Source: Amoebophrya sp. A120 (lineage: Eukaryota > Sar > Dinophyceae > Syndiniales > Amoebophryaceae). Taken from it: a DNA stretch of 64,000 nucleotides. The position numbers and the translations under genes were made by a program. The stretch lies in the NCBI GenBank assembly GCA_905178155.1, contig CAJINV010000001.1:8504394-8568393 (forward strand), read 5' to 3'. The notes under the pieces were generated by a model, which ran no database searches, was not told the origin of the DNA, and saw only the letters and a program-made list of their open reading frames with translations. Shown one piece after another: positions 1-11,022 of this stretch (position 1 is the stretch's first letter; each line of letters starts with the position of its first letter).

Positions 1-2228
1 AGAAAAACGAGCAGATCGGCGGCTCCTCCTCCTCCCGCGCTCGAAACACGAATGCTGGCGCAGCTTCATCGTCTCCTTCTGCTGCCAACAGCAACAAGCG
101 GAAGTCGAGTCGGAAACAGAACCCGGTTATTGCAGCAGAGTCGGAGAAGAGTAAGAAACAGAAGGTGGAACAAACAAGCCAGGGCGGCGGGAAAGGTGAC
201 TGGACGCTCCATCACGTAGTTGACGACGACAACAGTTCGGGCATCTTTGGGGGCGAAAATCGAGAACAATCCCCAAACGAGGACCCAGATGAAGGCGCGG
301 AGGTGGACGACCCGCTTTCCTTTCTGGAGGAACAGCAAAACAAGCCGAAGAACGCGAAGGTCAAGCCAAAGACCGCGAATAAGGCGGCGAATCCGAAGCG
401 GAAGCCGGCGAAAAAACCCAAGAAGGACATCACGGGCGGGAATTATAATGGCAGCCAGAGTGGTGCCCTCGTGCTCGTCGCAAATGACAACCAAGACGAC
501 GGAGTGGAGCACGAAAACAACCAACTCGCGGTCCTTTCACAGGAGAACATGATGAAGCCTTGGGAGGGCGAAGTCGACGAGTCCCTGCCGCTGCAGGAAC
601 AGCGGTTGCTCCACCGGGAGCGTACGCAGGCTAAGTTTTCCCTCTACTCCAAAACAAGCAACATCGTCCCCAAGGCGAAATCCGGATTCGAGCTTTGGCT
701 CGAAGAAGAGGGCTACCTGCACGACGACCCCGAAGCCGCCTGGAAAGCCTGCCCCGACCAGGCGCAGTACTTCGCCAGAGCGAAGGACGACGTGAACAGG
801 TACACTCGTCTCTTCATACGTTTCTTGAAAGCTCGTTGTTGATGGGATTTATTGTCCTCGCTTGGCTTCAAACTCAAGAGTGAATTTCCATTTTTTTTCA
901 CTTTCCGACTTTTGCCACGGAAATCAATTGCAGGACCACGATGACGTGTACAACATCTGTCAGAAATGAAACCAAAAAACAGGTATGAGGAAGAACTGAA
1001 CGAAGTCCACGGAGTGCGCAAGGACGCGATGTTCTCTTTGATTATGCTTGCTGGAAAGCGTTCCAAGAATAAGGGCGCGCCCGCGAGCAAAGCCCAGGAA
1101 CAATTGGTTGTCCAGGAACCCGACGAATTCGCAAATCTCTTCGGCAACACCGGGGCGGAGGCAGGAAGGTATAGAAAAGTGTCAACATCTTCCAGTGCAG
1201 CTGATGCAAACGCAGCATTAACTTTTTGTCCAAACCACGGCCGATGAGGAGCTTTCAAGTAATATCTGTAGATCTTTACAACTTCACAACTTCACAACTT
1301 TCAGATCCAGTTTCTCTTTTCATCCGAGCGTTTTACTTTTACAACTTTCTTCTAACAAACCCACAGCTCCGGAAATGTGGAGAATAACAACGAGGAAGAA
1401 GAAAATGCGCTGGCCATGTTCGGGGAGGACCCGCAACCGGCGGACAACAACGACGTGTCCGGCAACAACGGACCGGTCGCGCAAGTCCGTCTCGACGAGA
1501 ACGGCGAGATCGTGATTGAGGACAATTTGAACATGGAAAACGGACAGATCGTCGACGCCAAGGACAACAACATGCAGCTCCCCGAGCACTCCCTCCTGGC
1601 CAACATGGCGAACCTGGGCAGCAACCACAAGCGGAGGAAGGCGGCGCAGAAGTGGACCGTCGAGGACACGAAGAAATTTTACGAGGCGGTGTCCGCGTTT
1701 GGCTACGACCTGGTGCTGATCGGCTCCGTGTTCCCGCAGAAAACTGCTGCGCAAGTGAAGGCAAAGTACACGCAGGAGATGAAGAAGAACCCGGATCTGA
1801 TGGACGGGGCCTTCATGGAAAAGAAGGACTGCAAGAAGTTCTTCGAGAAGGAGAAGTGGAAGATCGACGAGTCCAAGCACTGGCGGCCGCCGCTCGCGAA
1901 CGGCAGTCCGGAGGAGGAGATGAAGGCGCTGGAAAACGGGGCGGCGGACGACTTTACCAGCGGCGACTTCTTCCAGGACATGGGGTTGGAAAACACCAGC
2001 GGCCTCTTCGGCGGCTCGCCCTTCATCAACCCGGCCTCCAGCTCGCGGTTCGGGCCGCCCACTGCGCAGGGCGGGCCGAAGAAGCGCTTCGCGCCGCCCG
2101 GCCAACAGGTGGGGTTGCCGGTGTCAACCTCGGCCGCGCGACCAGCGGTTGCTCCGCCACCCGCTCCGAAACCGGACACCGACGCCGACTTGTTCGATGC
2201 GCTATTTTACGATGGGGCAACAGGATGA
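1..2228 (+). CDS. BDP1-like subunit of RNA polymerase III factor TFIIIB (5' partial)
   Basis: Three exons are supported: 3-799 (open to the left edge), 983-1168 and 1367-2228. The introns at 800-982 and 1169-1366 are both GT-AG and keep frame. The first exon is Lys/Ser-rich and looks disordered. The last exon holds a Myb/SANT-type domain at about nt 1650-1810, with KWTVEDTKKFYEAVSAFG, then GSVFPQKTAAQVKAKYTQEM, followed by a basic segment ending WKIDESKHW. This pattern (W..E...F..A...FG.D...I...FP..T..Q.K.K) is that of the BDP1/TFIIIB B'' SANT domain, which in the known family bridges TBP-BRF1 and Pol III at tRNA and 5S promoters. The C-terminus is Pro/Gly-rich and ends in DLFDALFYDG. The true start lies outside the window. 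Another SANT-domain protein is possible, but the TFIIIB reading fits best. Confidence 0.72.
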
Positions 2229-4558
2229 CGGAGGACGGACGGTGCGAGTTTGGTGTGATCACGTTGATGAAATGACTTTGAGTATAGCGACAATGAGTAA
2301 TGAGTGATATTTGCTCGATGGTACAATAAGGATTCGCTTTCTGGTAGCAAGCGCGCAGAGATTAACTTGCCACTACGTACTGGCGGAAACAGCAGAGACG
2401 AGCACGGATCTAGGTTAGCGTTGTGACCAAGAAGGAAAAGCAGCTTTTTCCATCGTAAATGGAGCAAGATTGTATAGCAAGTGTTCGCCACTTTTACTGA
2501 TGACTCCAGACCTGCACCTGCCGCCGCTCAAGATTTCGTCAGAGCAAGTGCGCTGGTTTTGGCTGCGTGATTTCCTTCGAGTTCGTTTCAGATCGCTGCA
2601 CTGCAAGAGGGGCGCGCCCTTCCGTGCGGGCCGCGAGTTGTCGGGGTCTCTAGCGGAAGGGTCGCGATCTCCGGCCTCCATCGGAGAAGGCGCGGGCCCG
2701 AGGTGTAGCGCCCCGGCAGCGGCGCGCGCATTTCGGGGCTGGGGCGGAGCTATGCCGCGGCGGGCGGCGTAGCTGGCGCGGAAGGCCGAGGGCGCGGGAG
2801 CCGCTGCCACTTTGCTGGGGCGCCTATTCGCGACAGGGCGGGCCCGGCGCGCCAGAACTTTGCAGAAGCGGCCCCGGCGCTGCTCCGAGGGGTGGCCACG
2901 CTCCACACGGATCTGCTGCGCGAGACAGGTAGAAACGGACCTACTGCGCGAGTTGAGCCCAGCGGCGTGGGCACCAGGCTGCCGGTGTGCCCGGTCGTGG
3001 GCATCGCGTTGGGCGATGCTGAGGCCATGGGCCGGCCCCTTTCGGTGTTGGAAGTGCGTTTGAGGGAGAGCGTTTTTGTTGGCCTGTGCCGCGATGTGGG
3101 GCTGCCGGCGGACGTAGGGGCGCCGCGACTGGGAAGGCCGCAGCAACTACTGGCCAGGATCGACGAAGAACGAGATGGGCGCGCTGTAGTTGTGTGGGAT
3201 TCGGATGTCGGTGCGTGCTGCTCTGGAGGAAAACCCCCGCAAGCGCGAACCTCCGCCGAAGCGGCGCCGTTCCTACTGCGGACCACTGGCCTGGCCAACA
3301 CGCTCAACCGCCTCGCCTTGGGGCATTCGAAGGGGCCCCGGGGCAAGCTTTCTAAGGTCTGCGCCCGCCTCTGCGGGCAGGGCGGCCGGCGCGTTATTAC
3401 CCCGACCCCCTGGCCCGGGCGTGCGCCCGCCGGCAAGGCCCAGGCCCCGGCAGAGCTTGGCGCCGCGCGTGCGCGCCCATGAAAGAGTCGCCGGAGAGCG
3501 TACTTGCCAAGACCCTGACCGAAGCCGCAGCCGAAGCAATCGCGGACGGCGCCAATAACAAGACGCGCCGAAGCAGAGCGGTTCCGGTGCAGGATCTACC
3601 CAATTACTGGGCGAGGTGCCGGGCCATTCCGGTGGCGGTGCCGAGATCTGGAACGGGGGAGGCCCCCCCCTTTGAGAGGACCGGCGCCGCCGCCGGGGAA
3701 TCTGTATGCTTGCTGCTTGCATTTCATGCAGCGCAGCTTTTTTCTAGATTCGGCGGGCCGGCCCGGGGGCTTGCCAGCTGGCCCAGGCGCCCATCCCCCA
3801 TCGCCCGCCGGCGCACTCCAAAGCACTGTCGCGCTTCTACCCTTAGCGCAGTGCGTGCCCCTGGCGCTTCTTAGCGTTGCCCTTCATATAGAAAGCGGCG
3901 CGGTGGCGGGGCATGCTGCGAGCCGTGATGGAAGACGGACGAAGGCCAGTTGCGTGTGAGTGCGCCTGCGCATGTCGGAGTTTGTTGCAAAAGGGCCGGC
4001 GCGCAGTCTCCGCCGCCGATTCTAGTCATTCTAAAAATTTCGCCCGTCGCACTTCTGCGACCCACAAAAGTGCTGACTCGCCTGTGTTCCAAGAAGCTAC
4101 ATGTTAGTCCACAAGGACGTCGCGCAATCGTGTAGTAAGTTCTGAGCCGCTGGAAGTATAGTGAAAATCTGCTACAGCAAAAACATTTGAGGAAAATTCA
4201 CTTGGTGACGAATTTCTGTTTTCAGTTCTACTCTCAAAGGACAAAATGTAAATGAAATCGCCAAGAATGGAGCACGGCGCCACGATGGATGCGCGCTTTC
4301 TTAAATGTCAATGTTGATCCTCATGACACTAAGATCGAGATCATCATGCCGAAACTGAGCGCATCTTCGCCTCAATTTCTCTAGATCACTCGGACACGAC
4401 TGAACTTAAGCATAAAACTCACAGGACCTCTGGCATTCACCATGAGTAGTGTTCTTTTTTTCAACTGTTTAGAAGACCCCACGGTGTAGTGCTCAAAGTC
4501 AATAACACGTTCAAATACACGACTTTCTACGCAACTTCCAAAACAACCAGAAATCAAT
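2229..4558. other. Gene-free region with GC-rich island
   Basis: No convincing gene. About 2560-3960 is visibly GC-richer than its surroundings. It holds overlapping open frames on both strands that are Arg/Ala/Pro-rich and match no family I recognise, as expected from GC-rich DNA without stop codons. The flanks (2229-2500 and 3960-4558) are AT-richer and look like ordinary intergenic DNA. I saw no tRNA or rRNA signature by eye. Confidence 0.5.
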
Positions 4559-4930
4559 ATGGCGGGTACGGACGCTCGCATGATATTTGTGGGCGGGCTC
4601 CATGAGGAGGTGACCGAGGAGTCCCTACGACAGGCATTTCTGCCCTTCGGCGAGATCAAGGAGTGCAAGATACCAAAACGAGAAGGGAAGACCCGGGGCT
4701 TCGGCTTTGTAGAGTACGAGGATGAGGAGGATGCGAAAGCGGCCATCGACAACATGGACCAATCAGAGTTCTTCGGGAAAACACTGGTCGTGAACACGTC
4801 GAAGTCCCAAGCGCTCGGACAGACGGCGCAGCGCATGACAAAGCCGGTATGGGCGGACGACATCCTGCACGGGCAAATGCTGCAGCGGGGCTTGGGACTG
4901 CAGAAGGGGAAATTGCGGTGTCTCGCATAG
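4559..4930 (+). CDS. PPIE-type RRM protein lacking a cyclophilin domain
   Basis: A 123-residue single-exon protein that is almost entirely one RNA-recognition motif. RNP2 is IFVGGL (about residues 9-14) and RNP1 is KTRGFGFVEY (about 41-50). The order MIFVGGLHEEV, AFLPFGEIKECKIP, AAIDNMDQSEFFGKTLVVN, then KPVWADD matches the N-terminal RRM of cyclophilin E (PPIE/Cyp33), including the short PVW.DD tail that follows that RRM. In PPIE a peptidyl-prolyl isomerase domain comes next; here the frame stops soon after and no cyclophilin sequence follows downstream. It is therefore a stand-alone PPIE-like RRM, or an isomerase exon lies beyond an intron I did not find. A role in spliceosomal or other nuclear RNA binding is inferred from the family. 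The ATG at 4559 is the first in frame. Confidence 0.75.
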   Translation: MAGTDARMIFVGGLHEEVTEESLRQAFLPFGEIKECKIPKREGKTRGFGFVEYEDEEDAKAAIDNMDQSEFFGKTLVVNTSKSQALGQTAQRMTKPVWADDILHGQMLQRGLGLQKGKLRCLA

Positions 4931-5809
4931 TTCTTACTAGGCGGCGTTTACGCCATATGCGAGCAAACGAAAAGAGACGAACTAGTGCCCGCGTGAAGAT
5001 TTTAATCCGCACCCCCAAGGACGACCCGAGAAAACCTGCAACCTCCCCGGTTTGGCGTTCCAATTTTATCGCAATGATGACGCAAATTTAAACTCAAAAG
5101 CAATGCGACCTCCGGATTTCCGGATGGTGTAGATCATTGTATACTGCTGATGCTTTGTTGTTCGATGCAGCAAGAGAAGCTAGGTGTTTCGTCATTTTGA
5201 AGATCGGTGACCGCCCAAGAAGCATTCGGTTCGATGAAAAACAATTGCTCGTCGGATTCTGTTGTAAGTTGCGGTTAGATTCGGTTGAAATAAGTTTGTC
5301 GCCTCGGTTTTGTCCCCAAGCGGTTTCCGCAGAAGTCTCTTTTGTTTCGTCGGTACTGAAGCTGACGGAAAAATAACCTGTATCGGAATGTAAACGAAAA
5401 CGAAAACAAAGGTTCATCGGATGGTAAATTATTCACACGACGCTCCTTGGAATTGAAGCCGTCAGAAAAGTTGTTCGGTAGAAGTGGAAGGAATTTCATT
5501 GATGCTGGTCACTGTTTCTTTGTAAAAGTAAAAGTGGAGACTTGTGATAAATTTTCAGGTCGTCAACATTCAATATTTGTCCCTGCGCACTCTAATATAA
5601 AACAGTAGTGTTGATAATCGGAAAACCATAAATCATGTTCGACGGATCCTAACCCCATATTTGTATTTTAGGATGAATAAGGCGACTTGGATTTCGAACA
5701 GAAGTGTTTTGGTATTTCGCAGCGTTATAATGTATCGACACCGAGTCGATAATTTGAATTCTTAGTGCCAGAGACATCGGAATACTTTTCTTCTACGCCC
5801 TAAGTGATA
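4931..5809. other. Intergenic, no feature seen
   Basis: About 880 bp of AT-richer DNA between the RRM gene and the proton-channel gene. Only short open frames without recognisable content. Confidence 0.5.
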
Positions 5810-7776
5810 ATGAGTTCCGCGTTTCCGGCGTCCTTCTCCGGGAACGGCGGGCAACGGTCCTCGGGTAGCGCCGTAAGTCCGCCGCGACCCACCACTCATT
5901 TTGACATTGCGGCTCCGACACCCTCCAGACCCCGTCGGTTAAGCGAACTGCAGGACCAGCTAGAGGAGCAGCGCTTGGCGCTGGAAAGAGTCAAGCGGGC
6001 CAGTGGTGCCTTTCTCGTGGAGAGAGCGTCCGCTCCGAGACCCGCTGCACGGGCATCTACTACATCGGAAAACATCAAAGCCGATGCTGAGTTCGTCTCG
6101 GCTGCCTTTGGCGATTCGTACAGGAAAGAGCCAGAGGAAAGGATTGATGGCCAGCACTTCCGTGTACACGAGAGCGCCGCGCGCACCACGGGGGCACAAT
6201 CTGCTTCCCTGGCGAGGAACACCGGCGCGCCGGAACAGGTGAAAAAAGCGCGGCAAGCCGTGGACTTCAATCTTCCTCGGGGAAGTTTGAAGTCCACGGG
6301 TTCCCCCACAACCCACCGTGCCTTCCCGACATGGATGGAGCGCGAATCGGAGGAGGAAGGGGAGGACGACGACTGCTGTACCAGGTTCCGGAAAAAGTTG
6401 AGCCGATTCGTGAAGCACCCCATGTTTGAGACGGTCATTCTGTTGCTCATCCTCGTCTATCCTGTGCAAAAGTATCGTACTCGTATAAATGCGAGTCTTG
6501 CATTACAAATCTTTTTCTTATCGTAAATCCGCACTACAAACTTTATAGTATCATGCTGAGGAAATTTGTAATGCATTTATACGAGTGCGATGCTTTTGCA
6601 TTTGATATCGTCGACCTCTTTGTCGTGCTCTCTTCCGAACAATCCAGCCACGAATTCCAGTTCAAAAGCCACCACGGCTACGGGAAGCAGACCCTCATCG
6701 TGGGGTACGACGAAGCGAACGATGTTTTGTTCATGGAGCCACCGACTTACCACCCACCTGCTGGAGGTACATCAGGAGGCCACAGCAGTTTCTCGTTTTT
6801 GGAAACTGAGGAAAGAACAGGGGTTCTTGCAGCGACTTCGATTTTGGTTCAGGATGGAGGAATTGCAGGATCTTCCGGGGGGCATGGTGTTCCGTTTCGT
6901 GTTCAGGCGGATGTGGAAAAACGCGCTGGAAGCGAAACTTCTGCCTCCACCGATGAGGCGATGACTGTCGAGGAAAAAATGGGTCTGGTCGTCGAAGATT
7001 TGTCCAGGGAACAAGGAAATTTGCCGGACAGTGGGGGCGCGCGGCGTCGGCGGCGAACTGAGGCCGGCGGAGATGATGATGACACTGCGCACCGGCACCA
7101 GAGCAGCGGATTTTTGGAAGTTAACAAGGTTGGGGAGAAGAAAACGGGCCGCACGACTACAAAACTGGGAAGAACAGCAACAGGAACGACAAAACACCAA
7201 GTTTCCAGCGGTCACCACGAGAAGCCATCGAAGGCGTTTATTAGTCGCGCGTGGAAATTGAACTTCATCACGGTGGTCATTTCCAAAATCCTGCTTTGCA
7301 TCTTCATGTTGGAGATCACACTGCACATCGTCGCGCACGGCTTCAAAGGCCACTTTCTGGAGGGCCACGGGCACTGGTTCACGTTGGTTGGCCACTGGAT
7401 TGACGCCATCGTCGTGCCGACAAGTTTTGTAATCGAATTCTTCTTCGAGGAGTCCATGCACGCCGCAGATCTGCTCATCGTCCTCCGGCTGTGGCGGTTC
7501 GTGCGGATTCTGGTCGGGTTTTACCAGTCTATCGCCGTGGTGGTGGACGAACAAGCGCGCTGTGAGAAGATGATCGAGATCACATCGCAGGTGAATCACT
7601 TTCTGTCCCAAAAGGGGTTGCATGACGAGTTCGAAACATACCTCGAAGAGCACGACGAGCATCAACACGGAGAAGAGGGGGACGCGAACGCCGGCAGTGC
7701 GAAAGAAAGCGCCTTGTCTGTCTTTCGCTCCTTGCAGAAAGGGTCTTTTCGCAGTGGGAAAGCGGACGCGGAGTAG
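5810..7776 (+). CDS. Voltage-gated proton channel (Hv1/VSOP type)
   Basis: Two exons, 5810-6457 and 6613-7776, encode 603 residues after removal of the introner between them. Four voltage-sensor segments are visible. S1 (about 206-224) is FETVILLLILVDLFVVLSS with Asp217 at the selectivity-filter position. S2 (about 435-456) is ISKILLCIFMLEITLHIV with Glu450. S3 (about 478-496) is WIDAIVVPTSFVIEFF with Asp480. S4 (about 500-520) carries R508-L-W-R511-F-V-R514, the R.WR..R pattern diagnostic of Hv1 channels. There is no pore domain, and a His/Glu-rich, probably coiled C-terminus follows. In the known family the sensor itself conducts protons and acts in pH homeostasis; dinoflagellate Hv1 has been linked to bioluminescence. 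Unusual features are an N-terminus of about 200 residues and an S1-S2 loop of about 205 residues (human Hv1 has a short one). The ATG at 5810 follows an in-frame GTG and is preferred. Confidence 0.85.
6453..6612. mobile_element. Introner (family 5) in the Hv1 gene
   Basis: The element is 6458-6607 (150 nt), flanked by TCGTC direct repeats at 6453-6457 and 6608-6612. The termini are TATC...GATA. The inverted arms share GCAAAAG(T/C)ATCG(T/C)ACTCG, with ATAAATGC beyond. Removal of the element and one repeat gives ...ILV-DLFVV in frame, rebuilding S1. No placement within the repeat gives GT-AG; the closest starts GT and ends TC. Confidence 0.88.
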
Positions 7777-8423
7777 TTCTTGATGGGGAGTATTTATTGT
7801 TTTTTTATTCCATTGGTGTTGTCATATATGAAACCTTGTTTTTTCGTAGCGTTTAAGTAACATGTAAGATCGCATCTCAAGTACCATTTTTATTTTAACA
7901 TTGACCTCATTTAACATTGACACGACAGTCACAGTAATTGATAGAGTAAATCGCAAACTCAAGAAAAGACTACGCAGAAAGATTCTTTCGTGATCCTACA
8001 GATTCGGGATCAGCAGTAAAGTTCATTCATTACAAACCAAGACGAATTCTATGGTTGATGATGAAAGGAGACGCACTGCGACGGATGAAAAACAACAAGG
8101 CGGCTGCAGTGCCCCGCCCATAAGACCAGCCGCAGCAGGGAGCAGTTTTAGTGTACGTTTGCTGCTATCGGTGCTGCACTTTTTGTCTCGAAAGTTTACC
8201 AAAAACATCGAACATTGGTCGGTTGTACCGGAGCAGCTCCCTGTTTCACCGCATCTCGCAAAGGCAGGAGCTTTTATTCTCGGTGTCACGAAAGAACGTC
8301 CCGTAATAAAGTCCTCCGTCATGTCGGTTTGATCTCTGACTCTCGTGAAATTTAATTGGTCGCAATACCAGCAGCAGGCTTTCCTGCAGTTCATCGGAGA
8401 ACAAGTCTTTTCTTATTCCAACT
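7777..8423. other. Intergenic
   Basis: About 650 bp between the Hv1 stop and the first ATG of the hydrolase gene. A 93-residue open frame at 8051-8332 has no recognisable content and is not called. Confidence 0.5.
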
Positions 8424-9924
8424 ATGCGAATTTCTCTTCTGCATTGCAGGTAAGTGGGACAGGAGTCCTCGTTGCATGGGGAACACTAGTTCTCTGTATT
8501 GACGAAGCACTTGGGAGGACACGCTTATACTATAGAAAAAAAATTGCAACTCCTTCAGGTCGTGTAAGTACTTTTCTCTTGCGTACTAACTTGCTGCAAT
8601 TTGATATTTCCAGCACTACATCAGTAGTATCCCCAGCAATTTTCCGCAGCCACAAAATGAGTGCAAAAATCGATTGCCAAGAACGGAGTCCGATTCAAGA
8701 GAATGAAATCGTTCCCGGGCTACCGCCCGAAAGCGCCCGCGGAAGCAGTAGTCGGTCCAGGAACAAGAGCCCGCTTAGCAGTAAAGCCACGTCCCGAAAA
8801 GGCTCGAAGAAGCGGGCGCGGTCGGTGTCTCCGCAATCCCCGACGGCGGTGGAGAACGTCGGTGTGAGCCCCTCTGTGCGGGACTGGAACGACGTACCGG
8901 GGGCGATGATTGTTCCGATGGATCACGCCGGGGATCATATAGATGGTGGAAATTTGGATCCTACAAATGCAGAAACCAAAGAAAAATCAAAATCCTTCTG
9001 CATAGCCTTTCACCCGGCCGTGAAGAGCAAAGTTTCCGACGCCAAGAAAATCGTGCTCGTTTGCTGCCCGGGGAATGGGCTCGGGCCTGGCCCACTGGGG
9101 AGCTTCGGCCCGGACAAACTGTTCCTCAAGCTCGCGCAAGAGATGACGACCGCGTGCCGTACCTGCCGGAAGCACCGGCACTGCGAGATTTCGGTCGTCA
9201 ACGTCGTGTACCACCGGCGGGCGCAGGTGGAGCCGGCCGTCGAGGACGTCGTCGTCGCGGTCCAGTGGGTCGCGCGTCAGTTTCCGCCCGACACCATGGT
9301 CGTTTTGCTAGGTTGGTCCATGGGCGGCGCGGTCGTGATTGAAGCGGGGTATCGGGTGACGCAGACTTTGAAGGTCGTTCCACCCGAAAATTGTAGCATC
9401 ATCACGCTGGGCGGGCAGTCGGCCAAGGCGGGGAAGATTGTCGCTTTGCACGAAAAGACGCCACTGCTCATCCTTCAAGGGGGCGCCGACCGGTGTATCC
9501 GCCCGCAGTGTGGCATATCAAAAGTCAAAATGTCTGAGTCTGGAAACTTGTGATGCTGGGTGGCGTCTCATGATGACGCTACAAATGCTGTCTCAGCATG
9601 ACAAGTTTCTGAGCTCCTAGGTGTTGCCTATTCTGCATGACAAACTGCGCTTCTGCGTCACAGAAAAACGGAGCTCTTGGGTAACGTGCGTGACAGATTT
9701 AAGAGTCATGTCAGACAAGCATGACAGTCATGAATTCTTCCAGACCCAGACATTTTTACAGTTGATATGGCAGGGGCTTGTACAAAAGGAGCCTGGACGC
9801 GGGAAAAACCAATGTTTTCTACGAAGAGTTTCCGGAAGACAGTCACGACACCGAGACGGCTTACCAGTTTTTGATCAAGCAACAAAAACTGCTGGAGTTG
9901 CTGGGCGCAAAAAAGGAAAAGTAA
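8424..9924 (+). CDS. Alpha/beta-hydrolase family protein (serine hydrolase)
   Basis: The modelled exons are 8424-8449, 8614-9515 and 9773-9924 (359 residues). The first intron (8450-8613) is canonical: GTAAGT donor, TACTAAC-like branch site at about 8584, CAG acceptor. If translation starts at the internal ATG 8657 instead, that intron is in the 5' UTR and the protein has 336 residues. A Ser/Arg-rich N-terminal stretch precedes the catalytic domain. With the longer numbering the nucleophile elbow is GWSMGG (Ser244), the acid is in QGGADRC (Asp301) and the base is in EDSHDTE (His334), a complete Ser-Asp-His order with normal spacing. The acid and base are on different exons, separated by an introner. 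The shape resembles small KANL3/TEX30-like or dienelactone-hydrolase-like proteins. The substrate cannot be told from sequence. Confidence 0.75.
9511..9772. mobile_element. Introner (family 1) in the alpha/beta-hydrolase gene
   Basis: The element is 9516-9767 (252 nt) with TGGCA direct repeats at 9511-9515 and 9768-9772. It starts TATCAA and ends TTGATA. The arms share ATGTCTG(G/A)GTCTGGAA. Splicing restores PQC-GRGLYKRSLDAGKTNVFY in frame. Inside are several TGTCATG/CATGACA motifs typical of the family. It lies in the same orientation as the copy at 33240. Confidence 0.9.
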
Positions 9925-11022
9925 GCGAGTTTTTACATCGGAACAAACAAAATTTGCCAATCAAAAAAGCGTAAGACAGGCCCACAACGACCTGCAGCGT
10001 TCGTAAGCGACACAAGCAAGAAGAAAGTTCAAAAATACAATAAAAAAAAAAACAGTTCCTTCAAGCACAAGCTCCAAACTTTTTACACTTTTTACTTTTC
10101 AACAGCGAGAAACAGGACTACGTTTAAATTTTTAGAACATCACTGCTTTGTAGCCTTCCCAGCTTTTCAGTAGACTTTTAACTTTCAGCGTCAAGCTTTT
10201 AACTTTTCAACAACTTCAGTAGCAAACAAAATAGTACTCCCAAATCACTTTCGAACTTCTTATAAGAAAGAGCTTTCTCTCGTCCTCAGCAGCAGTTCCT
10301 TCTAGTTTTTCTAAGGTTGGAGCCAAAGCAGCTCCACCAAGTTGTCCTCTTTTTGTTGAAGTAGCGCTAGACACATGTGAAGAAAGAACAACTTTCAAGC
10401 GGTTCCATGTGACCACTCTCAACAAACAAACAAAAACTTGCCATCCACTAGTTTTCGAATCGCACGGACCTCCTGTGGACCGACCTGAACCTTTGAACCT
10501 GCGAGATGCGACCCTTAGTGTGCCAATCTCTACTTCAATATTGCGTCTTTATACTTTTGGTTTTGCTTACGTTAGGGGGTACTTTGCCGATCAGAACGAG
10601 TGGTGTTCAAGCGGGATTGGACAAAACAGGGCTCGTGCATCCTGAGTGTTGTTGCGTAATTTGAAGGAGCAAATGCCGCTGCAGCCAGAAAGCATTGCCA
10701 TCGTGATGTAGGAAAAGTGCAAGATCGGGCTCCCATTGCTGGTCTACGCTGCCCTCAGAAAGAACAAGTCGTGTAGATCTTCGGTCAGATTGTATGTCTA
10801 TGTAGTCAATGAAGTTCCGACGCAGAGGCAAGTCCTGCAAAACAGCGATCTTAAAGACCCTTTTTCGCCCAGGTCCTCATTTTGGAATGGGACTTCTTTA
10901 CTTATAATTTGTGTAAGTATGATAAAAGTGGCTACTTCGACGTACTGCTTCTGCTGCACCTGGGTCGTATAACGCTGTACCAAACACAGTAGGACACTCT
11001 AGATACGAGTACCAACAAGATC
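9925..11022. other. Intergenic
   Basis: About 1.1 kb with only short, unconvincing frames. It contains a poly-A run near 10043-10052 and several TTTTCAACTT-like AT-rich stretches. No RNA gene recognised. Confidence 0.5.

Noticed and set aside
2415-3722. Minus-strand frames of 243, 228 and 149 residues in the GC-rich island
   Set aside because: They overlap one another in different frames, are Arg/Pro/Ala-rich, and match no family; typical of stop-poor GC-rich DNA.
6458-6607. Stop codons in the middle of the Hv1 gene considered as a pseudogene break
   Set aside because: The break coincides exactly with a TIR element and 5-bp repeat; removal restores frame and the S1 helix.
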